The notes under the pieces were generated by a model. That model was given only the letters and a program-made list of their open reading frames with translations. It did not search any database and was not told where the DNA came from. Positions 40,604 to 48,106 of a stretch of 64,000 bases of DNA are shown here, one piece after another. Source of the stretch: an uncultured Oscillospiraceae bacterium (GTDB taxonomy: Bacteria; Bacillota; Clostridia; Oscillospirales; Oscillospiraceae). Location: assembly GCA_947626265.1 (NCBI GenBank), contig CANQRM010000008.1, positions 59,335-123,334 of the forward strand. The letters run 5' to 3'. How positions within the stretch are numbered: position 1 is the stretch's first letter; the number at the start of each line of letters is the position of its first letter. Position numbers and translations under genes: made by a program.

Positions 40604-40630
40604 CATTTGAAAGGCGGAGCCTTTCAAATG
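40604..40630 (+). terminator. First hairpin after rplL
   Basis: A perfect 12-bp stem (40604-40615 with 40619-40630) begins at the rplL stop. It has no T-run and may stabilise the abundant mRNA. Confidence 0.55.
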
Positions 40631-40657
40631 AGAAGGCTGCAGCCCGCTGCAGCGCAT

Positions 40658-40686
40658 AAATCCCCCGTCCGGTGGACGGGGGATTT
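40658..40686 (+). terminator. Second hairpin after rplL (terminator)
   Basis: A perfect 13-bp stem (40658-40670 with 40674-40686, loop GGT) is the probable end of the rplJL transcript, although only a short T-stretch follows. Confidence 0.6.
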
Positions 40687-40790
40687 CCACGTTTGCGGGC
40701 TGATAAGAGATTTTTCCGAGGTACACGCCCCCGGAAAAATCATCCCATTTTCTTTGCGCCTGCGGGCGCAAACTCTGCGAGGCTGATGTT

Positions 40791-41339
40791 ATGATCTATG
40801 AAGCAAAGACCGTGACGCTGAAGGACGGTTCCGCTGCCCTGTTCCGCACCCCTATGCCGGAGGACGCGGCCGCCATGCTGGACTTTTTCAATACCGTCCG
40901 TACCGAGACGGAGTTTCTCCTGTCCGGCCCCATGGATCCCGAGCCCACCCTGGACGGAGAGCGGACGTGGATAGAAAACGCCCTGACCTCCCCTGACAAG
41001 ATGATGATCGCCTGCGAGATGGACGGCCTGATCGCCGGCAACTGCCAGATCGCCTTCAAGTCCCATGCCAGGAACCGCCACCGGGCCTCCCTGGCCATCG
41101 CCCTGCGGCAGAAATACTGGGGCCGGGGCATCGGCACCGCCATGTTCACCGAGCTCATCGCCGCGGCCAAAGCCCGGGGCGTGACCCAGCTGGAACTGGA
41201 CTACGTTGAGGGCAACGACCGGGGCCGGGCCCTCTACGAGAAGATGGGCTTCCGCCCCTGGGGCGTGCTGCCCGACGGCATCCACCAAAACGACGGGACC
41301 ATGCGCAGGCTGATATACATGTACCTGCCGCTAGATTAA
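40791..41339 (+). CDS. GNAT-family N-acetyltransferase
   Basis: The 182-residue protein has the GNAT core: a strand with A-S-L-A-I-A, the acetyl-CoA loop Q-K-Y-W-G-R-G-I-G-T-A and the C-terminal L-E-L-D-Y-V-E-G-N-D-R-G-R-A-L-Y-E-K-M-G-F. The substrate is not predictable. It is on the same strand as the next genes but about 100 bases past a terminator. Confidence 0.9.
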   Translation: MIYEAKTVTLKDGSAALFRTPMPEDAAAMLDFFNTVRTETEFLLSGPMDPEPTLDGERTWIENALTSPDKMMIACEMDGLIAGNCQIAFKSHARNRHRASLAIALRQKYWGRGIGTAMFTELIAAAKARGVTQLELDYVEGNDRGRALYEKMGFRPWGVLPDGIHQNDGTMRRLIYMYLPLD

Positions 41340-41386
41340 CATAATTTAGGCTACATAATATTGTTTACATAAATTAGGAGGCGCCC

Positions 41387-41791
41387 ATGATACGCGAAAA
41401 AAGCTGCGGGGCGGCGATATTCGTCCGGCAAAACGGCGAGAGGCTCTGGCTCGTAGAGCACATGCAAAAGGGCCACACCAGCCTGTGCAAGGGCCATGTG
41501 GAGGCCGGGGAGACGGAGCGCGACACCGCCCGCCGGGAGATACGGGAGGAAACGGGCCTCGCCGTCGCGTTTCATGACGGCTTCCGGGAGCGCATCGAAT
41601 ACAGCCCCTACGAGGGCTGCGTGAAGGAGGTCGTCTTCTTCCTGGCGGAGGCGGCAGGCATGGACACCATCCCCCAGCCGGAGGAGGTCGCCTCCATCCA
41701 GTGGCTGCCTCTGGACGAGGCCCTGGCCTCCCTCACCTACCCCGACGACAGGCGCATCCTCTCCGCCGCCGCGGCGGCCCTGGGCGATTGA
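41387..41791 (+). CDS. NUDIX hydrolase
   Basis: The 134-residue protein carries the NUDIX box G-H-V-E-A-G-E-T-E-R-D-T-A-R-R-E-I-R-E-E-T-G. Family members hydrolyse nucleoside diphosphate-linked compounds; bis(5'-nucleosyl)-tetraphosphate hydrolases have this size. The start follows TTAGGAGGCGCCC. A strong promoter begins inside its stop codon. Confidence 0.9.
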   Translation: MIREKSCGAAIFVRQNGERLWLVEHMQKGHTSLCKGHVEAGETERDTARREIREETGLAVAFHDGFRERIEYSPYEGCVKEVVFFLAEAAGMDTIPQPEEVASIQWLPLDEALASLTYPDDRRILSAAAAALGD

Positions 41792-41816
41792 CATACCCCT
41801 GACGATACGTTATAAT
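41788..41816 (+). promoter_or_regulatory. Exact-consensus promoter of the DUF1622 gene
   Basis: TTGACA, a 17-base spacer and TATAAT match the sigma-A consensus completely. The -35 overlaps the stop codon of the NUDIX gene. Confidence 0.85.
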
Positions 41817-41848
41817 AGATAAAAATAGCGCGAAAAGGGGGACGGCCC

Positions 41849-42265
41849 ATGGCGAATCTTCTGGCATTGGCTGACGGCAAGTTCCACCTGCTGGTGGAGT
41901 GGGGCATCTTGGTGCTGGAGTTTTTCGGCACGGTGGTCCTGCTGGTCACCGCCATCGTCAGCATGTATAAATGGCTGCGCAGGCGGCCGGACGTGCGCAC
42001 CACCATCTCCCAGGGCATACTGCTGGCCCTGGCCTTCAAGATGGGCGGCGAGGTCCTGCGCACAGTCATCGCTACCGAGACCCGGGAGCTGGTCAGCATC
42101 TTCGCCATCATCCTCCTGCGGGGCCTCGTGGCCGCCATGATCTACTGGGAGATCACCAAGGAGGCCAAGATCGAGGCCATGTACAACGGCGGGAAGCTGC
42201 CGGAGCGGCGCCACAAACATGCTGAAGAACCCGAAAAAGAGGCCGAGACCGTCACCGAAACGTAA
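41849..42265 (+). CDS. DUF1622 family membrane protein
   Basis: The 138-residue protein has two or three membrane helices (about residues 14-38, 55-75 and 82-100) separated by a basic loop (R-R-R-P-D-V-R-T-T) and the A-F-K-M-G-G-E-V-L segment typical of DUF1622. The C-terminal tail is acidic. Its function is unknown, and it is one of the few genes here with a perfect promoter, implying steady high transcription. Confidence 0.85.
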   Translation: MANLLALADGKFHLLVEWGILVLEFFGTVVLLVTAIVSMYKWLRRRPDVRTTISQGILLALAFKMGGEVLRTVIATETRELVSIFAIILLRGLVAAMIYWEITKEAKIEAMYNGGKLPERRHKHAEEPEKEAETVTET

Positions 42266-42280
42266 GAATACTACATATAT

Positions 42281-42311
42281 ATCCCGCCGTCTCCCGGACG
42301 GCGGGATTTTT
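42281..42311 (+). terminator. Terminator of the DUF1622 gene
   Basis: An 11-bp stem (42281-42291 with 42297-42307) followed by TTTTT, directly upstream of the apgM promoter. Confidence 0.85.
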
Positions 42312-42315
42312 GCCG

Positions 42316-42344
42316 TTGCCCCGGCGGATAAATCATGCTACAAT
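42316..42344 (+). promoter_or_regulatory. apgM-ispE promoter
   Basis: TTGCCC, a 17-base spacer and TACAAT with TGC in front of it, 29 bases before the apgM start. Confidence 0.65.
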
Positions 42345-42372
42345 AGGGAAAAACTTTTGAAGGAGCACGGGA

Positions 42373-43605
42373 ATGAAGTACCTTTTGATCATAGGCGACG
42401 GCATGGCGGACAACCCCGTGCCCGCCCTGGGGGACAAGACTCCTTTGGAAGCCGCGGACAAGCCCGTCATCGACGACCTGGCCCGCAAGGGCATTCTGGG
42501 CAGCACCCTAAACTGCCCCAAGGAATTTGAGCCGGGCAGCGCCACCGCCATCATGTCCATCTTCGGCGCCTCCCCCCTGGAATACTACCACGGCCGGGGT
42601 CCCCTGGAGGCCGCCGCTCAGGGCATCGCCCTCTCCGACGGGGACATGGCCTGCCGGTGCAATATGGTGACCCTGGAGGACGGGGACAAGCCCTACAGTG
42701 AGCGGTGCATCCTCTCCCACAGCGCCGGGTCCATCGACGGGGAGACCTCCGATAAGCTGGTGACGGACCTTTGGGCCAGTCCCGAGTTCGCCGCCCTGGC
42801 GAGGGAGTACGACATCGAGATCAATCCCGGCTCCTCCTTCCGCCACTTCGCCGTCATGCACCACGCGGACATAGAGGGCATCTCCCTCATCCCGCCCCAC
42901 GACCATCTGGGCGAGGTCATCGGGCCCCTGGCCCCCTCCGGCTGCGCGGTAGCAGAGAAGCTGGAAAAACTTCAGGAGACCGCCTTCCGGTTTTTGGACC
43001 GTCACCCCCTGAACGAGGCCCGCCGGGCCGCCGGGAAAATGCCGGCGAACGGCATATGGTTCTGGGCGGAGGGCACCGCCGCCATATTGCCGGACTTCGC
43101 CCAAAAATACGGCCACACCGGCGAGGTGGTGTCCGCCGTGCCCCTGGTGCGGGGCATCGCGCGGCTTTCCGGCCTGCCCGCCCCCTGGGTGGAGGGCTCC
43201 ACCGGGGAGATCGACACCAACTGGGACGGGAAATGCCAAAAAACCATCGAGATCCTCTCCCGCTGCGACTTCGCGGCGCTGCACATCGAGGCCCCCGACG
43301 AGTGCACCCACAACGGGGACACGCCGGGGAAGATACAGTCCATCCAGTGGCTGGACAGCCGGGAGACGGCCCCCATCGTGGAATATCTCCGCTCCACGGG
43401 CGAGCCCTTCCGCATCCTGATGCTCTCTGACCACAAGACCCTCACCTCCAATCGGGCCCATGACGGCGACCCGGTCCCCTTCCTTATATACGACAGCCGG
43501 GAGCAGACCTGCTCCGGCCTTTCCTACACCGAGGCCAACGGCCTGAAGACGGGCCTGTTCGTGCCCCAGGGCACCGCTTTATTGGATATGCTTTTTGAAA
43601 AATGA
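42373..43605 (+). CDS. apgM: Cofactor-independent phosphoglycerate mutase, archaeal type
   Basis: The 410-residue enzyme of the alkaline-phosphatase superfamily interconverts 3- and 2-phosphoglycerate. The N-terminal metal site is I-I-G-D-G-M-A-D, the catalytic serine region is G-S-A-T-A, and the C-terminal metal ligands lie in H-I-E-A-P-D-E-C and L-S-D-H-K-T. It is a glycolytic gene placed in an operon with ispE, overlapping it by 4 bases. Confidence 0.92.
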   Translation: MKYLLIIGDGMADNPVPALGDKTPLEAADKPVIDDLARKGILGSTLNCPKEFEPGSATAIMSIFGASPLEYYHGRGPLEAAAQGIALSDGDMACRCNMVTLEDGDKPYSERCILSHSAGSIDGETSDKLVTDLWASPEFAALAREYDIEINPGSSFRHFAVMHHADIEGISLIPPHDHLGEVIGPLAPSGCAVAEKLEKLQETAFRFLDRHPLNEARRAAGKMPANGIWFWAEGTAAILPDFAQKYGHTGEVVSAVPLVRGIARLSGLPAPWVEGSTGEIDTNWDGKCQKTIEILSRCDFAALHIEAPDECTHNGDTPGKIQSIQWLDSRETAPIVEYLRSTGEPFRILMLSDHKTLTSNRAHDGDPVPFLIYDSREQTCSGLSYTEANGLKTGLFVPQGTALLDMLFEK

Positions 43606-44456
43606 ACGTAAAAGCCCACGCAAAACTGAATCTCACCCTGGACGTGCTGGGAAAGACCGCCGACGGCTACCACGACCTGCGCATGGTCATGCAGACCGTG
43701 GAATTTGGCGACGACCTCACCGTGGAGCTCACCCAGGACGGCTCCTTCTCCCTGGACCCGGGCCAGAGCTACCTGCCCGCCGACGGGCGGAACCTGGCCC
43801 TGCGGGCTGCCCAGCTCTTTCTGGACGGCACCAGCCTGGGGGCCAATATCGCCATTGCCAAGCGCATCCCCGTCTGCGCGGGGCTGGGGGGCGGCTCCGC
43901 CGACGCGGCGGCGGTCCTGCGGGCGCTGAACCAGCTCACCGGCCGGGGCATGAGCGTTCCCGACCTCTGTGCCTTCGGCCTGCAGGTGGGCAGCGACGTG
44001 CCCTTCTGCGTGATGGAGGGGGCGGCCCTTGCGGAGGGCCGGGGGGAACAGCTCACGCCCATCGCCCCCCTCCCCGACTGCGGCATCGTCATCTGCAAGC
44101 CCGCCTTCTCCATCGCCACCCCGGAGCTCTTCGGCCGGGTGGACGGGCGCAAAAGCCGCCTGCGGCCCGACACCGCCGGGATGCTCTCGGCCCTGGAAGC
44201 CGGGGACCTGCCCGGGGCGGCCCGGCGGGTCTACAACGTGTTCGAGGACGTGCTGGACCGGCGGCAGCAGGAGGTATTCGCCATCAAGCGGGCCCTCACC
44301 GACATGGGCGCCCTGGGCGCGGCCATGACCGGCAGCGGCAGCGCCGTGTTTGGCCTGTTCGACGATGACAGCGCCGCGGCCAATGCCCATGAAACTCTCG
44401 CCCAGCGCTATAAGGAGTGCTTCCTGACCCGGCCCTATACGCCGAAAACCGTTTAA
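43602..44456 (+). CDS. ispE: 4-diphosphocytidyl-2-C-methyl-D-erythritol kinase
   Basis: The 284-residue GHMP kinase phosphorylates CDP-methylerythritol in the non-mevalonate isoprenoid pathway. It has the substrate motif A-K-L-N-L-T-L, the glycine-rich phosphate loop G-L-G-G-G-S-A-D-A, and the C-terminal T-G-S-G-S-A-V-F-G-L. The ATGA overlap with apgM indicates coupling. Confidence 0.96.
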   Translation: MNVKAHAKLNLTLDVLGKTADGYHDLRMVMQTVEFGDDLTVELTQDGSFSLDPGQSYLPADGRNLALRAAQLFLDGTSLGANIAIAKRIPVCAGLGGGSADAAAVLRALNQLTGRGMSVPDLCAFGLQVGSDVPFCVMEGAALAEGRGEQLTPIAPLPDCGIVICKPAFSIATPELFGRVDGRKSRLRPDTAGMLSALEAGDLPGAARRVYNVFEDVLDRRQQEVFAIKRALTDMGALGAAMTGSGSAVFGLFDDDSAAANAHETLAQRYKECFLTRPYTPKTV

Positions 44457-44480
44457 AAATCACCGTCACCGACCAGAATA
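44451..44480 (+). promoter_or_regulatory. Possible sigma-F promoter of spoIIR
   Basis: GTTTA (44451-44455), 15 bases and GACCAGAATA (44471-44480) partly match the forespore sigma-F consensus. spoIIR is a sigma-F gene in Bacillus, which makes the match plausible but not proven. The -35 overlaps the ispE stop codon. Confidence 0.3.
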
Positions 44481-44497
44481 TGGTCGGTGATGTTTTT
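44466..44497 (+). terminator. Terminator-like hairpin at the spoIIR start
   Basis: A perfect 10-bp stem (44466-44475 with 44481-44490) followed by TGTTTTT ends immediately before the spoIIR ATG. It can terminate apgM-ispE read-through and would also hide the spoIIR ribosome binding site (GGTGA) in longer transcripts. Confidence 0.6.
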
Positions 44498-45082
44498 ATG
44501 AAGAAAACTAAATTACGTGCCTGGGAGCTGGCGGGGCTCATCGCCCTGTGCGTGCTGTTCACCGCCGGGGCCTGGGCGTCGGATACGCAAAAGGAGCTGG
44601 CCTCCGATCTGGTGCGGCTGCATGTGATCGCCCGGTCCGACGCAGACGCCGATCAGGCGGAGAAGCTGGCCGTCCGGGATGAGGTGCTGGCCATCCTCTC
44701 CCCCGCCCTGGCGGGGTGCGAGACGCGGGAGGATGCGGTTGACATAATTTTATCCCATCAGGCCGACATCGAGGCTCTGGGGAACGATATCACCATGACC
44801 CTGGGTCAGGAGCACTACCCCACCCGGGACTATGGGACCTTCGCCCTGCCCGCGGGGGAATATCTCTCCCTGCGGGTCACGCTGGGCGCGGGAGCGGGCC
44901 ACAACTGGTGGTGCGTGGTATTCCCGCCCTTATGCACCGAGGCCCTGGCGGAGCCGGTGACAGACGCTTTCGCGCTGCTCCCCGAAGACGCCGCGGAGCT
45001 CATCACCCGGGACGGGCCCGGGTACGTCATCCGCTTCCGGGTGCTGGAGTGGTGGGACGCGCTGACCGGCCTTTTTCATTGA
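44498..45082 (+). CDS. spoIIR: Stage II sporulation protein R
   Basis: The 194-residue protein has an N-terminal membrane/signal segment and the SpoIIR core: L-R/H-V-I-A-R-S-D, Q-E/A-E-K-L-A-V-R-D-E-V, and G-H-N-W-W-C-V-V-F-P-P-L-C. It is made in the forespore and secreted into the intermembrane space, where it triggers SpoIIGA to process pro-sigma-E in the mother cell. Its presence is good evidence for sporulation. Confidence 0.93.
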   Translation: MKKTKLRAWELAGLIALCVLFTAGAWASDTQKELASDLVRLHVIARSDADADQAEKLAVRDEVLAILSPALAGCETREDAVDIILSHQADIEALGNDITMTLGQEHYPTRDYGTFALPAGEYLSLRVTLGAGAGHNWWCVVFPPLCTEALAEPVTDAFALLPEDAAELITRDGPGYVIRFRVLEWWDALTGLFH

Positions 45083-45107
45083 CATTCCCCCCGCCCGGTG
45101 CTATGCT
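45079..45107 (+). promoter_or_regulatory. Promoter of the AI-2E-family gene
   Basis: TTGACA overlapping the spoIIR stop codon, a 17-base spacer and TATGCT. The leader is about 80 bases. Confidence 0.6.
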
Positions 45108-45194
45108 GAACGAGGAGAATTTTACCGTTTCCCTGACCGCTTTCTTTACGTTTCGCGGGTAAGCTCACAGGGAAGTGGGAAAGGGGGCGAAGAC

Positions 45195-46313
45195 GTGCCC
45201 GATATGGACCGCCGGAAAAAGTTCATCATCAACGCCGTCTACTGGGCCATCGTGCTGGGCATCGTGGTCTTCGTCACCCGCTACCTGCTGGGGCTCATAT
45301 GGCCGTTTTTCCTGGCATTCATATTCTCCTGGGCCATGACGCCCATCATCCGCTGGATGACGGTGAAGTGCCACATAAAACACTCCTTCTCCGTATTCCT
45401 GTGCCTGCTCTTATTCTTCGGCATTCTGGGCGGTCTTTTTGTAGTGGTGACGGTGAACATCGTCTCCTGGGTCCAGGACCTGGTGGTGTGGCTGCCCAGC
45501 CTCTACAGGGACACCATTCTCCCCGCCCTGCAGACCGCCACCACCCGGGCGCAGGACTTCGTGGCCAAGCTGGACCCGGACGCCATCTCGGTTGTCCAGT
45601 CCGCCTTCGACAACGTCATCAACTCCTTAAGCTCCGCTGTGAGCAACTTCTCCCTCCAGGCCGTGGGCATGGTCTCCGGCTGGGTGACCCAGGTGCCGGG
45701 AAGGCTTTTGTCCATCCTCATCTGCATCATCGCCACGGTGTTCATGACCGCGGACTTCAACCGGATGACCGCCTTCCTGCTGCGGCAGATGCCTGACCGG
45801 ACCCGCCACGTAGTGGTGAAGACGAAGGAGACCTTCATCCAGGTGCTGAAAAAGTACGGCCGCAGCTACGGCATCATCATGTGCATCACCTTCTGCGAGC
45901 TTTTGGTGGGCTTTCTCATCCTCCGGCAGGACAACGCCGTGCTGCTGGCGGCCATCATCGCTATATTCGACATCTTCCCCATCATAGGCGCGGGCTTCTT
46001 CCTGATGCCCTGGGCGGTGGTCAACCTGCTGTCCGGCTCCATCGCCAAGGGCCTGGGCCTTATCGCCATGTATATCGTCATCACCGTTCTGCGCCAGTTC
46101 ATCGAGCCCCGTGTGGTGGGCCACCAGGTGGGCCTGCATCCGCTGGTGACGCTGATGGCCATGCTGGTGGGCACAAAGCTCTTCGGCGGCATAGGCCTTT
46201 TGGGCCTGCCTCTGGCCTGCGCCATCATGAAGAGCCTGGACGACACCGGTGTCATCCACATCCTCCGCAAGGAGGACGACGCCCCGGTCCCCGCCGGGGA
46301 GGAAAAATTTTAG
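45195..46313 (+). CDS. AI-2E family transporter (PerM/YdiK-like)
   Basis: The 372-residue membrane protein has about seven helices, with a large soluble insert after the second pair and the family motif H-P-L-V-T-L-M-A-M-L-V-G near the C-terminus. Members are reported as autoinducer-2 exporters or Na+/H+ antiporters; the substrate here is not known. GTG at 45195 is the better-spaced start; an ATG lies three codons later. Confidence 0.85.
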   Translation: MPDMDRRKKFIINAVYWAIVLGIVVFVTRYLLGLIWPFFLAFIFSWAMTPIIRWMTVKCHIKHSFSVFLCLLLFFGILGGLFVVVTVNIVSWVQDLVVWLPSLYRDTILPALQTATTRAQDFVAKLDPDAISVVQSAFDNVINSLSSAVSNFSLQAVGMVSGWVTQVPGRLLSILICIIATVFMTADFNRMTAFLLRQMPDRTRHVVVKTKETFIQVLKKYGRSYGIIMCITFCELLVGFLILRQDNAVLLAAIIAIFDIFPIIGAGFFLMPWAVVNLLSGSIAKGLGLIAMYIVITVLRQFIEPRVVGHQVGLHPLVTLMAMLVGTKLFGGIGLLGLPLACAIMKSLDDTGVIHILRKEDDAPVPAGEEKF

Positions 46314-46331
46314 CTTTTGGCTCCGGCGCTA

Positions 46332-46360
46332 TTGACTTTTTCCCCGTGAGATGGTAAAAT
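46332..46360 (+). promoter_or_regulatory. tRNA cluster promoter
   Basis: TTGACT, a 17-base spacer and TAAAAT end 10 bases before the first tRNA gene. Confidence 0.7.
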
Positions 46361-46370
46361 CTCCTAGCTT

Positions 46371-46445
46371 GCGGGCGTAGCACAACGGCTAGTGCACCAG
46401 CCTTCCAAGCTGGGGACGTGGGTTCGATTCCCATCGCCCGCTCCA
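46371..46445 (+). tRNA. tRNA-Gly (anticodon TCC)
   Basis: The acceptor arms GCGGGCG/CGCCCGC pair fully, the anticodon loop is CTTCCAA, the T-loop is TTCGATT and CCA is encoded. Confidence 0.95.
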
Positions 46446-46463
46446 GCCGGGGCTGGAAAATAT

Positions 46464-46540
46464 GCGCCAGTAGCTCAGGTGGATAGAGCAACTGCCTTCT
46501 AAGCAGTAGGCCAGGGGTTCGAATCCCTTCTGGCGTGCCA
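46464..46540 (+). tRNA. tRNA-Arg (anticodon TCT)
   Basis: The acceptor stem is GCGCCAG/CTGGCGT (one G-U pair), the anticodon stem-loop is CTGC-CTTCTAA-GCAG and the T-loop is TTCGAAT. CCA is encoded. Confidence 0.95.
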
Positions 46541-46552
46541 TGGTAATTATGT

Positions 46553-46630
46553 GGTGGGTGTAGCTCAGTTGGTTAGAGTACCGGATTGTGGTTCCGGGTG
46601 TCGTGGGTTCGAGTCCCATCTCCCACCCCA
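46553..46630 (+). tRNA. tRNA-His (anticodon GTG)
   Basis: The extra 5' G of tRNA-His at 46553 pairs with the discriminator C. The anticodon loop is TTGTGGT and CCA is encoded. The acceptor stem has one T-T mismatch at its sixth pair. Confidence 0.93.
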
Positions 46631-46636
46631 TTTTTC

Positions 46637-46669
46637 AATAGGCTGCCCGGTCCAGCCGGACAGCCTATT
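46637..46669 (+). terminator. Terminator after tRNA-His
   Basis: A 14-bp stem with one mismatch (46637-46650 with 46656-46669) followed by TTTCTTTT. It divides the cluster into two parts, yet the Gln and Lys genes follow within 100 bases. Confidence 0.7.
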
Positions 46670-46697
46670 TTCTTTTATCACGGATGGCGGCATCCAT

Positions 46698-46771
46698 AGG
46701 GATGTAGTGTAAAGGTAACACACCAGACTTTGACTCTGATATAGTGGGTTCAAATCCCGCCATCCCTGCCA
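46698..46771 (+). tRNA. tRNA-Gln (anticodon TTG)
   Basis: Acceptor arms AGGGATG/CATCCCT, anticodon loop CTTTGAC, T-loop TTCAAAT and an encoded CCA. Confidence 0.93.
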
Positions 46772-46775
46772 TCGC

Positions 46776-46851
46776 GACTTAGTAGCTCAGGAGGTAGAGC
46801 AACTGCCTTTTAAGCAGTGGGTCCGGGGTTCGAGTCCCCGCTAGGTCACCA
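46776..46851 (+). tRNA. tRNA-Lys (anticodon TTT)
   Basis: Acceptor arms GACTTAG/CTAGGTC, anticodon stem-loop CTGC-CTTTTAA-GCAG, T-loop TTCGAGT and an encoded CCA. It is the last clear host gene before the mobile region. Confidence 0.95.
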
Positions 46852-46895
46852 GCCGGAAAGTCCCGAAATTACGGGCTTTCCGGCACTTTTTATTT
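46852..46895 (+). terminator. Terminator after tRNA-Lys
   Basis: A long stem (46852-46865 with 46872-46884, one bulge) ending in GGC-AC-TTTTTATTTTT. Confidence 0.85.
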
Positions 46896-46925
46896 TTCAA
46901 GAATTTCATAGAGAGGAACGCTGAC

Positions 46926-46967
46926 GGCGGCCCGGAGATCGTGATGATCGACGGGCCGCCGCCTTCT
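46926..46967 (+). terminator. Second hairpin after the tRNA cluster
   Basis: GGCGGCCC (46926-46933) pairs with GGGCCGCC (46953-46960), followed by GCCTTCTTTTTC. It may be a further terminator or part of the element end. Confidence 0.45.
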
Positions 46968-46984
46968 TTTTCTCCAATACCATC

Positions 46985-47037
46985 TTGCCGTATGTTGCCG
47001 TTTGTTGCCGTTCAAGTGTGCTAAAAAGTGTGATAAA
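46985..47037 (+). repeat. Tandem direct repeats (recombinase or iteron-like)
   Basis: Three 10-bp units begin TTGCCGT (46985, 46995, 47005) and are followed directly by two 12-bp units AAGTGTGNTAAA (47014-47025 and 47026-47037). Such phased short repeats are typical of arm sites for tyrosine recombinases or of replication iterons. They lie 130 bases past tRNA-Lys, where the mobile element appears to begin. Confidence 0.6.
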
Positions 47038-47244
47038 TTTCAGCCCCCTCAGAACACCCGAAGATGAAAAAGCTGGAGGCCGAAATTTCACCACCCGTCC
47101 TCCGTCGAAAGACACGAACAGCACCGGCCGCTTTATTTGTTCGCGCGCGGGCGCGCGGGCGCGAGAGCCGGGTCTGGGAAGATGAATGAAATTAAATAAA
47201 AAAATATAAAAACTAGCCATTTCTTGGGCTCCCAGCGCCCGCAG

Positions 47245-47298
47245 AAGATTTCCCTATTTTTTACAGTACCTTGGTACTGTAAAAAATAGGGAAATCTT
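47245..47298. repeat. 26-bp perfect palindrome
   Basis: Bases 47245-47270 are the exact reverse complement of 47273-47298 with only TT between. The arms hold a T6/A6 run and an AGTACC end. Both sides are gene-free. It could act as a bidirectional terminator (TTTT follows on the plus strand), a cruciform, or a replication/transfer nick-site hairpin. Confidence 0.85.
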
Positions 47299-48012
47299 TT
47301 CGAGATGCAAAGTATTATATAAATTTTCCCCCCTCCTCAGCTCCCCCCCCTGGCCGCCGATGGCCGCCGCGGGCCCTGGCTGCTGTGCTGCTGTCCTGGC
47401 TGCCGTGGTGGTGCCGCTGATGGATAGCAGCGCCAGCAGCAGCCGCCGAGACCGCCGCCGGAGCTGGACCTGGGCCGCCCCTCATGCAAGCCGCTCCAGG
47501 TCTGCCCGGCCTGGCCCCACCTGGACGCCGGCCGCATCCAGCTCAGCCGAGGAAGAGCAACCGCCGCCGATCAGGTCCAATACTTTCAGCGGACCGGGCC
47601 GGCCAAATATGAGGACCGCCGCCGCGCTCCATCTGCAGCCCAGCGCAGGCCTGGACGAAGGCCGCCCGCCATGGTGGCAAGCTGCACAAAGAGCGAAAGC
47701 GCCGACGAGGGCCGGCCGTCGGACCGAAGTTTTTTGCGCGGTACAGGTATACGGGGGATGTAGCTATAATCCCCCCTATAGTCCCCCCACTTTTGCCGCT
47801 TCGTCAAAATGACGAATAGTGGCCGCCGCCCAGGGCCACACGGCGGACCATTCCGGGCGGATCGTTTCATATCATGCGGCACCCTTCCACCGGCCGCATT
47901 ATGCCCGGTATTATATGGCCGGCCAGAGCCAGGGGGGCAATTCAGGAAAAATCAATTTTTTACCCCCGTAGGGGGTAACGTGGGCCGGCCAAAAAATTTT
48001 TGCAAAAAGGGC
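47299..48012. other. Gene-poor repeat-rich region
   Basis: About 700 bases of GCC-rich sequence without a frame I would accept. It contains a 20-bp unit (47770-47789) also found inverted at 60992-61011, the 17-bp TTCGTCA-AAA-TGACGAA inverted repeat (47801-47817), and GGACCATTCCGGG boxes that recur near 53.9 kb. Short open frames on both strands lack ribosome binding sites. Confidence 0.6.
47770..47789 (+). repeat. 20-bp repeat, left copy
   Basis: TCCCCCCTATAGTCCCCCCA is identical to the reverse complement of 60992-61011. CAAAATGACGAATA follows at 47805-47818 and also lies beside the other copy. Confidence 0.85.
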
Positions 48013-48063
48013 TTGACTTTCGGTTTTACCGGCGCTACAATGGCACCAGTCGGTAAAACCGAA
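48013..48063 (+). promoter_or_regulatory. Early promoter with two operators
   Basis: TTGACT (48013-48018), a 17-base spacer and TACAAT (48036-48041) form a strong promoter. TTCGGTTTTACCG (48019-48031) fills the spacer, and its reverse complement CGGTAAAACCGAA (48051-48063) covers the start site. Each half is itself a CGGT-N3-ACCG palindrome. This is a classic repressor-controlled layout for the accessory gene block downstream; no repressor gene is recognisable in the window. Confidence 0.8.
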
Positions 48064-48106
48064 CACAAACCCGCCGCCCAGGGTGAAGGGCAGAAAGGGA
48101 ACGAAG

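Noticed and set aside
46553..46630. tRNA-His as a pseudogene because of a T-T mismatch in the acceptor stem
   Set aside because: All other features are intact, including G-1, anticodon and CCA, and it lies in an expressed cluster; one mismatch is tolerated.
47360..47812. Plus-strand frame of 150 codons in the repeat region
   Set aside because: Composition is driven by GCC repeats, there is no ribosome binding site, and it ends inside the CAAAATGACGAATA block.
47586..47882. Minus-strand frame containing K-W-G-D-Y-R-G
   Set aside because: The motif is a translation of the 20-bp DNA repeat, which is identical at the DNA level at 60992-61011, so protein-level conservation cannot be inferred.
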